From the NCBI RefSeq assembly GCF_038595055.1, contig NZ_CP152002.1, positions 328,501 through 392,500 of the forward strand: a DNA stretch of 64,000 bases. Direction: 5' to 3'. A program made the translations under genes and the position numbers. The stretch is from Paenibacillus sp. FSL R7-0345. Lineage in GTDB: Bacteria; Bacillota; Bacilli; Paenibacillales; Paenibacillaceae. The notes beneath the pieces are model-generated. The model was not told the DNA's origin. It ran no database searches and saw nothing but the letters and a program-made list of their open reading frames with translations. Below, piece by piece: positions 8,079-17,635 of the stretch (its first letter is position 1; the number at the start of each line of letters is the position of its first letter).

Positions 8079-9692
8079 ATGAAAAGAGGGTTATCTGGAA
8101 TTGCCGTTTTAATGCTGTTAACATTTTTGATTAGTGCATGCTCCGGCGGAAACAACGCGGCATCGAACAATACAAGCGAGACACTGGCGGCTACTGAAGC
8201 AGCTGCCAGCACAGAGCCGAAGGACGGCGGCAGCCTGATTATCGGGGTCGCTTCCGATCCGCAGGTACTTAACCCGAACTACGCAGGTGACCGTGTCAGC
8301 CTGACTATTGACCAGGCGCTTTACGCGCCGCTGTTCCAGGTGAACAAAGGCGAGAAAACCTTTTACCTGGCAGAAAGCCTGACCCCTTCGGAAGACAACC
8401 TGACTTACACACTGAAGCTGAAGGATGGTCTGACCTGGCATGACGGTGAGAAGCTGACTGCTGATGACGTGGTATTCACGATCGACAGCATTCTGGACGA
8501 GAAGCAGAACAGCTTCCTGCGCGCCAACTTCCTGATTAACGACCAGCCGATCACAGCTACCAAGGTCGACGATCTGACTGTTGAGTTCAAGCTTCCGCAG
8601 GTTAGCCCGGCGTTCGAAGCCACACTGGTTCAGGTATCCCCGATTCCGAAGCATGTCTTCGAGAACGAAGCCGACATTGAGAAGAGCACCAAGAATGCTG
8701 CTCCTGTAGGCTCCGGTCCGTTCAAGTTTAAAGAGTACAAAGCAGGCGAGTACCTGACCCTGGAGCGTTTTGATAACTACTTCGGCGGCAAACCGCATCT
8801 GGATTCCGTTACGTACCGTATTGCCAAGGATGCCAACGCGGCTAACCTGGCCCTGCAGAACGGCGAAATCAACGTGCAGTACCTTGATCCTAAAGATGTA
8901 GCTACGATTCAAGCGACTAACAATTTCGAAATTCTGCCTTACAGCGAAGGACGTCTGGCTTATCTGATGTTCAATTCGAACAGCGATACCGGCGCCCTTG
9001 CCAAAAAAGAAGTCCGTCAGGCACTGTCCCTTGCCCTGAACCGCGACGAGCTGATCCAGACGGCTTACACTTCAAGTGAATATGCGGATCCGGCCCACTC
9101 GTTCCTGACCCCGGATGCCCTGTATTTCACAAATGATGTAACAACCTTTGATAATGACACTGCAAAAGCGAAGGAACTCCTGGCAGCTGCCGGCGAAAGC
9201 AGCCTGAAGCTGAGATACATTGTACAGAGCGGCAACAAGGCCCAGGAAGCTATCTCCCTGTATGTTCAGCAGAAGCTGAAGGAAATCGGCGTTGAGGTTG
9301 AACTGCAGAACATGGATTCCTCCGCATGGGTACAGAAGTTCATCGACCTGACAGCTACTGACTATGAGCTGGCGCTGACCGGCTACATTATGGGTTATGA
9401 CCCGGATGCTTACCGCATTCTGTTCACTACCGGCGCTTCTTCCAACTACTCGCATTACTCTAATGCTGAAGTTGATAAGCTGTTGAACGAAGGTGCTGGC
9501 GAGGCGGACACAACCAAACGCGGCGAAATCTACAAGCAGGTTCAGGAAACCATTGCTGCAGATGCACCGATCTATCCGATCGCTTATACTAAGACTGTTG
9601 TGGCTGTATCCAAAAACTACGGCGGCATCGACGAAGCTGTCCTGAAGCCGGTTGTTATTTTCGAAGACCTGTCCAAAATCTATCAAAAATAA
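8079..9692 (+). CDS. Peptide ABC transporter substrate-binding lipoprotein
   Basis: Extracellular solute-binding protein family 5 (DppA/OppA type), 537 residues. The signal peptide ends in a lipobox (LISAC, Cys at 21), so it is anchored in the outer leaflet of the membrane. A low-complexity Ser/Ala/Thr spacer leads to the mature domain, which begins at about residue 48 (GGSLIIGVASDPQVLNP). Family hallmarks include LTWHDGEKLTADDVVFTI and VGSGPFKFKEYKAGEY. It is the first gene of a five-gene transporter operon. A terminator-like hairpin directly after it probably lets the binding protein be made in excess over the membrane parts. Substrate is probably di- or oligopeptide; nickel or other ligands are possible in this family. 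Confidence 0.92.
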   Translation: MKRGLSGIAVLMLLTFLISACSGGNNAASNNTSETLAATEAAASTEPKDGGSLIIGVASDPQVLNPNYAGDRVSLTIDQALYAPLFQVNKGEKTFYLAESLTPSEDNLTYTLKLKDGLTWHDGEKLTADDVVFTIDSILDEKQNSFLRANFLINDQPITATKVDDLTVEFKLPQVSPAFEATLVQVSPIPKHVFENEADIEKSTKNAAPVGSGPFKFKEYKAGEYLTLERFDNYFGGKPHLDSVTYRIAKDANAANLALQNGEINVQYLDPKDVATIQATNNFEILPYSEGRLAYLMFNSNSDTGALAKKEVRQALSLALNRDELIQTAYTSSEYADPAHSFLTPDALYFTNDVTTFDNDTAKAKELLAAAGESSLKLRYIVQSGNKAQEAISLYVQQKLKEIGVEVELQNMDSSAWVQKFIDLTATDYELALTGYIMGYDPDAYRILFTTGASSNYSHYSNAEVDKLLNEGAGEADTTKRGEIYKQVQETIAADAPIYPIAYTKTVVAVSKNYGGIDEAVLKPVVIFEDLSKIYQK

Positions 9693-9718
9693 GTTCAGTC
9701 CAAAATAAGCACGGCGAA

Positions 9719-9750
9719 AATAAGCTGGACCTCCTCCAGCTTATTTTTTT
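9719..9750 (+). terminator. Hairpin with T-run between binding protein and permease
   Basis: An 11-bp perfect stem (AATAAGCTGGA / TCCAGCTTATT) with a 5-base loop is followed by five more T. It lies inside an otherwise co-directional operon, so partial termination is likely. Confidence 0.85.
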
Positions 9751-9777
9751 GCCGATCATGAGCTGGGAGAATTACGT

Positions 9778-10728
9778 ATGAGACAACTCATCGTCCGCAG
9801 GCTGGCGCAGACCATTCCGATGCTGTTTTTCGTATCGGTTGTCTGCTTTGCCATGATTAAGCTGGCGCCGGGAGATCCGGTGCTGTCCTTTGTTACACCT
9901 AATATGCATGCCGATGACATCGAGCGGATCCGCCATAACCTGGGTTTGGACAAACCGGCCTATATTCAATATTTTATCTGGTTAGGCGAGCTCGTTCAGG
10001 GCAATTTCGGCTATTCCCTGGTTAACCACCAGCCGGTGCTGGATCAGATTCTGGAGCGCCTGCCTGCTACAGCAGGCCTGATGGGCAGCGCAATCGCGCT
10101 TGCCGTGCTGCTGGCGGTTCCGCTCGGCCTGATTGCCGGAGCAAACCGCAACCGCTGGGTGGATAAGCTGGTCAATCTGATCGCTTACATCGGGATTTCC
10201 GTTCCGCTGTTCTGGCTGGCGATTCTGCTGATGTACCTGTTTGCGATCAAGCTGCATCTGCTGCCGAGCATGGGCATGCGTACCATTGGCGTGGAGTCCG
10301 CTGTTGACGTGCTGAAGCACGGCATACTGCCCTGCACTGTCCTGGCCTTCGGCTTCCTTGCAACCTATGTCCGCTATATCCGGTCCAGCACAATCGGCCA
10401 GCTGAAGGAAGAATATGTGCAGATTCAATATGCCTTCGGATCAAAGAAATCAACGATCCTGTTCCGGCATGTCCTGAAGCATGTTCTGCTGCCGGTGATT
10501 ACACTGCTCGGTATGTCTATGGGCGACCTGGTAGCCGGAGCGATTGTGACGGAGACGGTCTTTTCCTGGCCGGGTATCGGCTCACTGGGAATGACGGCTG
10601 TCCGGGGGATGGATTATCCGGTCATTATGGGCATTACACTGTTCTCATCGCTGATGCTGATCATCGGCAATATGGCCGCGGATATTCTCTACAGCTTTGT
10701 AGATCCGCGCATCAAATTAAAGGGGTGA
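9778..10728 (+). CDS. Peptide ABC transporter permease, DppB-type
   Basis: Inner-membrane subunit of 316 residues. It opens with the RQLIVRRLAQTIPMLFFVS helix typical of DppB/OppB and contains the APGDP motif that follows the first membrane segment. Six membrane segments are visible. The EAA-like coupling loop that contacts the ATPases lies near residues 220-245 (GSKKSTILFRHVLKHVLLP). It forms a heterodimer with the permease encoded 4 bp downstream. The ATG start at 9778 follows GAGCTGGGAGAATTACGT. Confidence 0.93.
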   Translation: MRQLIVRRLAQTIPMLFFVSVVCFAMIKLAPGDPVLSFVTPNMHADDIERIRHNLGLDKPAYIQYFIWLGELVQGNFGYSLVNHQPVLDQILERLPATAGLMGSAIALAVLLAVPLGLIAGANRNRWVDKLVNLIAYIGISVPLFWLAILLMYLFAIKLHLLPSMGMRTIGVESAVDVLKHGILPCTVLAFGFLATYVRYIRSSTIGQLKEEYVQIQYAFGSKKSTILFRHVLKHVLLPVITLLGMSMGDLVAGAIVTETVFSWPGIGSLGMTAVRGMDYPVIMGITLFSSLMLIIGNMAADILYSFVDPRIKLKG

Positions 10729-10732
10729 CCTC

Positions 10733-11578
10733 ATGAATCGCAGTAAATGGAAAAACTTGCAGTCCGAGCTGTTTACAAACGGTCTGGGTGTCGCCGCGCT
10801 CGTTATCTTGGTAGTCTTTACACTGGGGGCGATTTTTGCCTTTCTGTCCGGGTATGATCCGAATGCAATGGACGCAATGAACAGACTTACACCGCCGGGC
10901 AGCACCCACTGGTTCGGAACGGATGACTATGGCCGCGATTATCTGGCGCGTGCGCTTTACGGCGGGCGTGTCTCCCTGCTCGTCGGCTTTGCTTCTATGA
11001 TTGTCGCCACCGTAATTGGTGTAGCCGTAGGGGTCATCAGCGGCTATTTTGGCGGCTGGCTGGATAATCTGCTCATGCGGATGCTGGATATTATCATGTC
11101 AATTCCTTCCTTTCTGATTCTGCTGCTGCTAAGTGTGTTCCTTAAGCCTAGCGTCGGCAATATCATCATTATTATTGCCCTGCTGATGTGGATGAGCGTG
11201 GCCCGGGTCATCCGGGCGGAGACGCTGACGATCAAGGAACGTGAATATGTGCTGTACGCCAAGGCCTCCGGCCAGAGCGCTTCGGGTATCATTTGGCGGC
11301 ATATTCTGCCGGGCCTGATTCCGGTAACGATTGTCGGGGCAACGAACAACATCGCTTCAGCCATTATGATGGAATCCTCACTGAGCTTCCTCGGCTTCGG
11401 TGTGCAGCCGCCGAACGCCACCTGGGGCAGTATGCTGAACAGCGCGCAGGGCTATATTGCCCAGGCGCCTTATCTGGCGCTGTTCCCGGGGCTGATGATT
11501 CTGCTGACAGTGCTGAGCTTTAATGTGCTGGGCGATATTTTACGGGTCGGCTTTGAACCTAAGCTGATCCGGAGATAG
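10733..11578 (+). CDS. Peptide ABC transporter permease, DppC-type
   Basis: Second permease subunit, 281 residues. An N-terminal membrane segment is followed by the family motif HWFGTDDYGRDYLARALYGG, which is diagnostic of DppC/OppC. The EAA loop lies near 180-200 (ASGQSASGIIWRHILPGLIP). It begins only four bases after the stop of the DppB-like gene, with AGGGGTGACCTC as ribosome binding site. It pairs with the DppB-like subunit to form the translocation path. Confidence 0.93.
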   Translation: MNRSKWKNLQSELFTNGLGVAALVILVVFTLGAIFAFLSGYDPNAMDAMNRLTPPGSTHWFGTDDYGRDYLARALYGGRVSLLVGFASMIVATVIGVAVGVISGYFGGWLDNLLMRMLDIIMSIPSFLILLLLSVFLKPSVGNIIIIIALLMWMSVARVIRAETLTIKEREYVLYAKASGQSASGIIWRHILPGLIPVTIVGATNNIASAIMMESSLSFLGFGVQPPNATWGSMLNSAQGYIAQAPYLALFPGLMILLTVLSFNVLGDILRVGFEPKLIRR

Positions 11579-11593
11579 GGGAGTGAAGACATC

Positions 11594-12604
11594 ATGAGTG
11601 AGCGGCTGCTCTCTGTTGAGGATTTGCAGGTTTCGTTCTCCACCCGTGACGGGGAGAACCAGGCTGTGCGGGGTGTGAGCTTCCATATTAATGCCGGCGA
11701 AACTGTCGGGATTGTCGGGGAATCCGGCAGCGGGAAGAGTGTTACAGCCAAAGCGATCATGTCGCTGATTACCCCGCCGGGCCGGATTACCTCCGGCAGG
11801 ATTCAGTTTCAGGGCAAGGAGCTGACGGGTCTTTCCGAGAAGGAATGGCGGAAGCTGCGCGGCAACCGGATTGCGATGGTCTTTCAGGACCCGATGACCT
11901 CGCTGAATCCGGTCAAGAAAATCGGCCAGCAATTAACGGAAGTCATCCGCAGACACCGCGGATTAAATAAAGCGGACGCCAACAAGGAAGCGGCTGAAAT
12001 GCTGCGGCAGGTAGGCATCCGTGACCCTGAGCAGCGGCTGAACCAGTATCCGCATGAATTCAGCGGCGGGATGCGCCAGCGGGTTATGATCGCAATGGCG
12101 CTTTCCTGCCAGCCGGAGCTATTGATCGCTGACGAGCCGACCACGGCGCTGGACGCGACCATTCAGGCGCAGATCCTCGATTTGTTCAAGGAGCTGAAGG
12201 GTAAGTCGGATACTGCAGTCGCGCTGATCACCCACGATCTCGGTGTGGTCGCACAGGTCTGCACCCGGGTTGTCGTCATGTACGGCGGACTGGTCATGGA
12301 GGAGGGGACGGTCGAAGACATCTTCTACCGCCCGCAGCACCCGTACACACAAGGGCTGCTGCGCTCGATTCCGAAGCGCGGCGGCGGCTCGCGCGAGCGG
12401 CTGATCCCGATCGAGGGCACACCGCCCGATCTGCTGAATCCGCCTCCGGGCTGCCCGTTTATGGAGCGTTGCCCGCATGCCTTTGAGCGCTGCAGCCAGC
12501 GCCCGCCGGTGACCGGGCTGTCGCCCGGACACCGCTCGATGTGCTGGCTGGCGGCTGGCGTGCAGCCGGCAGCGCCGGCTGTGGAAGGGGGCGTTACACG
12601 GTGA
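11594..12604 (+). CDS. Peptide ABC transporter ATPase, DppD-type
   Basis: ATP-hydrolysing subunit of 336 residues. Walker A is GESGSGKS near residue 42, the ABC signature is [15 protein letters not shown], Walker B is [13 protein letters not shown] and the switch histidine lies in [10 protein letters not shown]. The C-terminal oligopeptide/dipeptide extension carries the usual Cys cluster ([17 protein letters not shown]). It overlaps the next ATPase gene by four bases, so the two ATPases are made in equal amounts. Confidence 0.94.
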   Translation: MSERLLSVEDLQVSFSTRDGENQAVRGVSFHINAGETVGIVGESGSGKSVTAKAIMSLITPPGRITSGRIQFQGKELTGLSEKEWRKLRGNRIAMVFQDPMTSLNPVKKIGQQLTEVIRRHRGLNKADANKEAAEMLRQVGIRDPEQRLNQYPHEFSGGMRQRVMIAMALSCQPELLIADEPTTALDATIQAQILDLFKELKGKSDTAVALITHDLGVVAQVCTRVVVMYGGLVMEEGTVEDIFYRPQHPYTQGLLRSIPKRGGGSRERLIPIEGTPPDLLNPPPGCPFMERCPHAFERCSQRPPVTGLSPGHRSMCWLAAGVQPAAPAVEGGVTR

Positions 12605-13518
12605 GCGAAAGTAAGATATTAGTTGACGTAAATAATCTCAAAAAGCATTTCTCCAAGGGCAAAGACCTGCGCGGACGCGATACATCTGTGCTGAAGGCTG
12701 TGGACGGCGTAAGCTTCCAGATCCGCCGCGGAGAGACCTTCGGGCTGGTCGGCGAGTCGGGCAGCGGCAAGTCAACGGTCGGGCGCTGCCTGCTGCGGCT
12801 GTACGATTATACGAGCGGTGAAGTATCCTTTGACGGGCAGCCGCTCGGACGCCTGGGCGAGAAGCAGCTGAAGCCTTTCCGCAGACGGATTCAGTCGATT
12901 TTCCAAGACCCTTACTCTTCGCTGAATCCCAGTCTGAATGTGCTGGATCTGATCAGCGAGCCGATGAAGATCCATGGCGTATACCAGGGAGACGAGCGTA
13001 AGGAAGCGGTAGCCGCGCTGCTGGAAAAGGTGGGCCTGAAGCGGGAGCATCTGTACCGCTATCCCCATGAGTTCAGCGGCGGGCAGCGCCAGCGGATTTC
13101 CATTGCCAGAGCGCTGTCGGTAAGGCCCGAGTTCGTCGTCTGTGATGAGCCGATCTCGGCGCTTGACGTCTCCGTTCAGGCCCAGGTGGTCAACATGCTG
13201 GAGGATCTGCAGGCCGAGTTCGGGCTGACCTATCTGTTCATCGCCCATGACCTGTCGATGGTCCGGCATATTTCCGACCGGATCGGCGTTATGTACGGCG
13301 GGCGGCTGGTTGAGGTAGCGGAGAGCGATGAGCTGTATGACAACCCGCTCCACCCGTACACTAAAGCGCTGCTGTCCTCCATTCTGGAGACAGATCCGCT
13401 GAAGGCAACAGAGCGGATTCATCTGGACGGCTTCTCTGTCTCACGGGGCGAGGGCGAAGCAGCACCGCTGCAGGAAGTAAGCCCGGGCCATTTTGTAGCT
13501 TACGATTTCAAGGAATAA
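12601..13518 (+). CDS. Peptide ABC transporter ATPase, DppF-type
   Basis: Second ATPase subunit, 305 residues from a GTG start at 12601 that overlaps the upstream stop (GTGA). GAAGGGGGCG provides the ribosome binding site. An open frame extends upstream to 12541, but it has no such site and would overlap the DppD-like gene by far. Walker A is GESGSGKS, the signature is [15 protein letters not shown], Walker B is [13 protein letters not shown] and the switch region is FIAHDLSMV. It would dimerise with the DppD-like subunit. Its C-terminus is shorter than usual and lacks the full Cys cluster. Confidence 0.93.
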   Translation: MSESKILVDVNNLKKHFSKGKDLRGRDTSVLKAVDGVSFQIRRGETFGLVGESGSGKSTVGRCLLRLYDYTSGEVSFDGQPLGRLGEKQLKPFRRRIQSIFQDPYSSLNPSLNVLDLISEPMKIHGVYQGDERKEAVAALLEKVGLKREHLYRYPHEFSGGQRQRISIARALSVRPEFVVCDEPISALDVSVQAQVVNMLEDLQAEFGLTYLFIAHDLSMVRHISDRIGVMYGGRLVEVAESDELYDNPLHPYTKALLSSILETDPLKATERIHLDGFSVSRGEGEAAPLQEVSPGHFVAYDFKE

Positions 13519-13533
13519 ACAGGAGGTAATGAG

Positions 13534-13974
13534 ATGACGGAATCAGTGAATAAAGTCAAATTATCGCAATGGGATGCCTTGCTGCTTGAATCGTTGCGCG
13601 GACAGGGCTGGACGGATGAGCAGCTGCTCGGGATCACATCCGCAGCAGAGCTGCCGGAGGATAACAGCCCGTTTGAATTCGATTATAAGCAGCTGGCTGC
13701 TTTTGCGGCAGAGAAGCCTGAGGAGTACCGGAAGGCAGTAACTGAAGGTTATCAGATCAAATACAACACCATCCGCGGCATCCGCAGCTGGATTCTGGTT
13801 GCGCTCGGCAAGGAGCCGAAGCTGGAGCTGGAGGAAGGCCGGGAAGCGGTTGAAGCGGAATTGACTGCCGATGACAGAACCCGTGTCGAGCAGGTTCTGT
13901 CCTTCGGCTGGTCGATCAGTCCTGCCGATCCGCAGGCGGACGGTATATACCGGATTGAACCGGTCCAAAGATAA
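13534..13974 (+). CDS. Uncharacterised 146-residue protein at the end of the peptide transporter operon
   Basis: I do not recognise this family. The protein is soluble and acidic, with no signal peptide, no membrane segment and no cysteine. It looks mostly helical, with WDALLLESLRGQGWTDEQLL at the start and a GYQIKYNTIRGIRSWILVAL segment near the middle. It starts 16 bp after the DppF-like ATPase behind a good AGGAGGTAATGAG site and is followed by a terminator. It is therefore the last gene of the transporter operon. A regulatory or accessory role in peptide use is only inferred from position. Confidence 0.75.
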   Translation: MTESVNKVKLSQWDALLLESLRGQGWTDEQLLGITSAAELPEDNSPFEFDYKQLAAFAAEKPEEYRKAVTEGYQIKYNTIRGIRSWILVALGKEPKLELEEGREAVEAELTADDRTRVEQVLSFGWSISPADPQADGIYRIEPVQR

Positions 13975-13993
13975 ATAGCATCATTAACAAACG

Positions 13994-14026
13994 AACGGCC
14001 CTCCGGCATCATGCCGGGGGGCTGTT
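13994..14026 (+). terminator. Terminator of the peptide transporter operon
   Basis: A stem of about 15 bp including wobble pairs (ACGGCCCTCCGGCA / TGCCGGGGGGCTGTT) with a 3-base loop is followed by an AT-rich, T-containing tract. The next gene is convergent, so it may work for both strands. Confidence 0.75.
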
Positions 14027-14124
14027 TATATTACATTTCTGTTGCGGGTACAGGAAACAGGGATAATCACAGCACCACAAGCATGAAATAGACTAAGGGA
14101 TGGAAGCGGTGCAGTCCCTCATAA

Positions 14125-14964
14125 CTACATATTCAGCTGAATCTTGCGGGTGCTGAGCACACCGTCCAGTCCGGTAGGGTCTGCGCTTACTTTATGAGCC
14201 ACAAAGGCTTCTGCCCGCTCTGAAGTGCGGATCCGCACCGGCTTGGTCTCCATATGCACCAGCTCCCACATGACTCCGGCTACCGACTCTGCCGTCTGCG
14301 GCTCCACATTACGCTGCAGAAAAGCCGCGGTATAGGCATCGATTACCGGCTTATACTCATCCTCCAGAATACCGCCGCTGCCGGCCACTTGACCCATTAC
14401 CGTATTGGTGAATTCTGTTGCGATTGCCCCGGGTTCAAGCAGGGTTACATCAATGTTGAACTGCGGCTTGTAGTAGGTAGCCAGGCTTTCGAGCAGTCCT
14501 TCCACTGCAAACTTGCTGGCACAGTAAATTTCGTTCATCGGCTGGCCGACAAGCCCGCCTACGCTTGAAGTGGCGACGATATGCGCATATCCGCTTCTTT
14601 GCAGCAGCGGAAGCGCCGCCCGGATCGTGTGCATCACTCCGTAGACATTGGTGTCGAATACACGCTGAATGTCTTCCGCCGGCGCCTGGCCGAGGGCACG
14701 GAGATAGCCGAAGCCGGCGTTTGCGAACAGCACATCCAGTGAGCCCTGCTCCTCCGTAATCCGGTCAATCACGCTCTGGATGCTGGCCGGATCGGTAACC
14801 TCCAGCTGCACAAAATACAGATTCTTTTCTCCACGGTACAGCTCCTGGTCGCGCTCCTGATTCCGTGTCCCGGCATAGACAGTCCAGCCTTCCCGGGCGA
14901 ACCGCAGCGCTGTGGCCAGTCCGATTCCTGAGGATGCACCGGTAATGCAGATGATTTTGCCCAT
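14125..14964 (-). CDS. Short-chain dehydrogenase/reductase
   Basis: NAD(P)-dependent oxidoreductase of 279 residues. The Rossmann nucleotide-binding motif TGASSGIG lies near residues 7-14, the NAG motif is in LFANAGFGY, the catalytic Ser is in IVATSSVGG, and the active-site Tyr and Lys are in YCASK. The start at 14964 (MGKIICITG) is preferred to one at 15012, because AGGAGG lies ten bases before it. It is monocistronic, flanked by convergent and divergent genes. The substrate cannot be predicted; the sequence resembles the general SDR oxidoreductases often annotated as retinol dehydrogenase-like. Confidence 0.9.
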   Translation of the reverse strand: MGKIICITGASSGIGLATALRFAREGWTVYAGTRNQERDQELYRGEKNLYFVQLEVTDPASIQSVIDRITEEQGSLDVLFANAGFGYLRALGQAPAEDIQRVFDTNVYGVMHTIRAALPLLQRSGYAHIVATSSVGGLVGQPMNEIYCASKFAVEGLLESLATYYKPQFNIDVTLLEPGAIATEFTNTVMGQVAGSGGILEDEYKPVIDAYTAAFLQRNVEPQTAESVAGVMWELVHMETKPVRIRTSERAEAFVAHKVSADPTGLDGVLSTRKIQLNM

Positions 14965-15113
14965 AGTCTTTTTGCCTCCTGAATGTAGGTTGAGAAACAA
15001 ATTTTTACACATTGTAGCACAATGCGTGTGCAGCTTTCTTAAGTTTACATAAAGACTGCATTTTCGCGTATTTTTGCGGACACCTTATGTTGTAGGATCG
15101 TTTTCATTACGGT

Positions 15114-15132
15114 AGACTATAATGGAGTCTAT
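15114..15132 (+). promoter_or_regulatory. -10 element inside an inverted repeat, upstream of the AI-2E-family gene
   Basis: TATAAT lies at 15119-15124. It sits within the perfect inverted repeat TAGACT-ATAATGG-AGTCTA, so a repressor could cover the -10. The -35 is weak or spaced oddly (TTGTAG at 15091-15096, 22 bp away). Confidence 0.45.
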
Positions 15133-15157
15133 AGTTGTAAGCGAATGGAGAGGAACA

Positions 15158-16195
15158 ATGGAAGTGTTTAAGCGTTACTACGCAAATTTGACGGTCCGGC
15201 GCTTTGGAATTCTCGTGCTGATCGGTCTGCTGCTCTACAGTATCAGAGATATGCTTAATCTGGTGCTGCTGACGTTTTTGATTGCTTATGTGATGAACAG
15301 CTTTCAGGTGCTGCTGACAAAGCGCATCAGCAAGTTTATCAAAGTGAACAGCAAGGTCGTTATTGTTGTTCTATACTTGGCGCTGATTGCGATGATCGTG
15401 CTTGCCCTGGTTAAATATTTGCCCAAAGTGTTCGAGCAAGTCAAGCAATTAACGACTTATTTATCGAATCTAACTTCTGATGACATCCCGCAAAACCAGA
15501 TTACCCTGTACCTGTTCGATATGCTCAAGGACCTCAATTACCAGTCCTACCTCAAGGGCGGAATCGATTATGTGTTCAAAATCAGCAACTGGGGTACCAC
15601 CTTCGTATTATCCACCATTCTGAGCTTTGTTTTCATTCTGGAAAAAGGCCGCATTGTCAGCTTTACTTCCCGCCTGAGAGAGAGCAAGATTTCCTGGTTC
15701 TACGTCGAGCTTGAGTATTTCGGCAAAAAATTCATCTCCTCCTTCGGCAAAGTCATTGAGGCGCAGATCCTGATTGCGCTGTTCAATACCGTTTTCACTG
15801 TTGTCGGATTATGGATTCTGGGCATGTTCTTTTCACCGTTTCCGTATCTGTTTGCACTTTCGATTATGATTTTCCTGCTCAGCCTGATCCCGGTGGTCGG
15901 CTTTGTCATCTCGCTCGTCCCGCTCTGTATTATCGGTTATAATATCGGCGGACTGGAAATGGTCATCTATGTACTGGCCATGATCGCTATCCTGCACTTT
16001 ATGGAAGGCTATTTCCTTAATCCGAAGCTGATGTCCTCGAAGATGAACCTGCCGATGTTCTACACGTTTGTCGTGCTGCTCTTCTCGGAGCATTACATTG
16101 GCGTATGGGGACTGATCCTGGGGATTCCGATCTTCGTCTTTTTCCTGGATATCCTTGAGATTACCCGCGACGAGCCGCCGAAGGTGTTGAAGTAA
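15158..16195 (+). CDS. AI-2E family transporter (PerM/YtvI-like membrane protein)
   Basis: Integral membrane protein of 345 residues with about eight membrane segments: two near the N-terminus, one at about 70-90, and a C-terminal group from about residue 200 onward. The family (UPF0118/AI-2E_transport) contains the TqsA exporter of autoinducer 2 but also proteins proposed as ion antiporters, so the substrate is open. The typical P-x-x-G pattern is seen in LIPVVGFVISL and in the FLNPKLMSSKMNLP loop. The start at 15158 is preferred to 15122, because GGAGAGG lies at 15147-15153. It is monocistronic, ending in a strong bidirectional terminator. Confidence 0.88.
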   Translation: MEVFKRYYANLTVRRFGILVLIGLLLYSIRDMLNLVLLTFLIAYVMNSFQVLLTKRISKFIKVNSKVVIVVLYLALIAMIVLALVKYLPKVFEQVKQLTTYLSNLTSDDIPQNQITLYLFDMLKDLNYQSYLKGGIDYVFKISNWGTTFVLSTILSFVFILEKGRIVSFTSRLRESKISWFYVELEYFGKKFISSFGKVIEAQILIALFNTVFTVVGLWILGMFFSPFPYLFALSIMIFLLSLIPVVGFVISLVPLCIIGYNIGGLEMVIYVLAMIAILHFMEGYFLNPKLMSSKMNLPMFYTFVVLLFSEHYIGVWGLILGIPIFVFFLDILEITRDEPPKVLK

Positions 16196-16221
16196 CCAGA
16201 AGGAAGCAGCATATATAATAA

Positions 16222-16266
16222 AAAAGGCAGCCCCCCAAGCAGAAACCTGCCGGCGGGCTGCCTTTT
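16222..16266. terminator. Bidirectional terminator between convergent genes
   Basis: The perfect 12-bp inverted repeat AAAAGGCAGCCC / GGGCTGCCTTTT has A-rich and T-rich ends on both strands. It separates the AI-2E-family gene from the DUF2680-like gene. Confidence 0.85.
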
Positions 16267-16287
16267 ACATATTCATTAACAGAAAGA

Positions 16288-16680
16288 TCAGCCGAAAGTG
16301 GTGGTGATGCTTTGTGTTACAAGCTCTCTTAATTCGGCTTTTTGGGCTATGTACTGATCAGCCGTTATGCTGCCGCTGGCCAGACGCAGATCGAGCTGTT
16401 CCGTCAGCTGTGCGACCTGCAGGTCAACGACGCTGTCCACATTGCCGCCGTTCTCGGCTGCGATATCCTTCAGGGATTTGCCTTCATAAAGTGACTCATA
16501 CAGCTCTTCATCGGAGGACTGGTTCAGCGCGTCCAGAAGCGCATCCTTATCAGCCGCAGGGGTCGAAGTGGACCATTTGGCTACCGGAGAGGCCAGGGCG
16601 GCGGTTCTGCCCCAGGTTGTTCCTCCAAAAGACATGGCGACAATCATTGTCCCGACAATCATCACTCGTTTTATATTCAT
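16288..16680 (-). CDS. Secreted DUF2680-like small protein
   Basis: Protein of 130 residues with an N-terminal signal peptide (hydrophobic segment about 5-22, likely cleaved after an Ala-x-Ala near 28-30). The mature part is helical and contains the pattern ELYESLYEGKSLKDIAAENG followed by a long helix ending in a segment rich in Ala, Glu and Leu. This pattern of a short helix pair ('DLYDALYSGKSLADIAAEKG'-like) is typical of DUF2680-type secreted proteins of Bacillota and Actinobacteria, whose function is unknown. It diverges from the two-component system and might be part of its regulon; that is only positional inference. Confidence 0.7.
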   Translation of the reverse strand: MNIKRVMIVGTMIVAMSFGGTTWGRTAALASPVAKWSTSTPAADKDALLDALNQSSDEELYESLYEGKSLKDIAAENGGNVDSVVDLQVAQLTEQLDLRLASGSITADQYIAQKAELRELVTQSITTTFG

Positions 16681-16829
16681 GTAAATATCCTCTTTTCATA
16701 GTTAATTATATCGGCAGGGGGTTATAGGCTGGGTCGGTTAGGATAAGTATGCTTAAATGCATTATAACCGGGAAAGCTGAGGCTAAGCTTAAGTCCGGTT
16801 AAAGATTACCTAAATCTTGGCGGTACGTT

Positions 16830-16858
16830 TTGGACGGCGTGCCGAACCAAGGTATACT
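16830..16858 (+). promoter_or_regulatory. SigA-type promoter of the two-component operon
   Basis: TTGGAC (16830-16835) and TATACT (16853-16858) have an optimal 17-bp spacer. The start codon is 82 bp downstream. Confidence 0.7.
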
Positions 16859-16939
16859 ATCAGCAGGAATGCAGAACAGCTATTAAGAGAAGCAGGGCCA
16901 GATAGTAAATAAACCATAAGGGTAAGGGGTGAACCGCCC

Positions 16940-17635
16940 GTGAATAAAAAAGTACTGGTTGTCGACGACGAACAGAGCATTTCCAGCGCAATTGCCTACG
17001 CACTCCGGCGGGAGGGCTATGAGGTGGATACGGCAGGTGACGGCGAGGAGGCGCTCTCCAAGGTGCAGACCTTCCGGCCGAACGCCCTGGTGCTGGATGT
17101 GATGATGCCGAAGCTGAGCGGCTATGATGTATGCCGGCGGCTGGAGGACCGCGATGATATCGGCATTATCCTGCTGACGGTCAAAAATGATATTGTCGAT
17201 AAAATCGTCGGCCTGGAGCTGGGCGCAGATGATTATATGACCAAGCCGTTTGAAATCCGCGAGCTGCTGGCCCGGGTAAAGGCGCTGCTGCGCAGGCTGG
17301 AAAAGAAGACCGGTGAAGCTCCCGCCGAGCTGCTGGAATACGGGGAGCTGCGCGTTTATCCGGAGCGGCGTTCCGCTGAGCTTAAGAAGGAAGAGCTGGA
17401 GCTGACGCCAAAAGAATTCGATCTGCTGCTGCTTCTGCTCTCCCATCCGCAGCGCGTATATATGCGTGAGGAGCTGCTGGAGCAGGTCTGGGAGATGGAC
17501 TATGCCGGCGGTACCCGCACGGTGGATATCCATATCCAGCGGCTGCGCAAAAAGCTCGGCGAGCCTTACCAGAACATGCTGCAGACCGTGTACGGGGTCG
17601 GCTATAAGGCGGTGCCGGCCGGGAGCTACTCATGA
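16940..17635 (+). CDS. OmpR/PhoB-family response regulator
   Basis: DNA-binding response regulator of 231 residues. The receiver domain (1-120) has the acidic pocket VVDDEQS, the phosphate-accepting Asp at 53 (in LVLDVMMPK) and the conserved Lys in YMTKPFEIREL. The winged-helix output domain (about 130-228) shows LTPKEFDLLLLL and the recognition helix TRTVDIHIQRLRKKLG. The gene overlaps the histidine kinase gene by four bases (ATGA), so the pair is co-translated. Targets are unknown; the downstream lipoprotein gene is a candidate. Confidence 0.95.
   Translation: MNKKVLVVDDEQSISSAIAYALRREGYEVDTAGDGEEALSKVQTFRPNALVLDVMMPKLSGYDVCRRLEDRDDIGIILLTVKNDIVDKIVGLELGADDYMTKPFEIRELLARVKALLRRLEKKTGEAPAELLEYGELRVYPERRSAELKKEELELTPKEFDLLLLLLSHPQRVYMREELLEQVWEMDYAGGTRTVDIHIQRLRKKLGEPYQNMLQTVYGVGYKAVPAGSYS

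Noticed and set aside
12541..12600. Upstream extension of the second peptide transporter ATPase
   Set aside because: The extra residues lie within the preceding ATPase gene, lack a ribosome binding site and are not typical of the family; GTG at 12601 with a good site is better.
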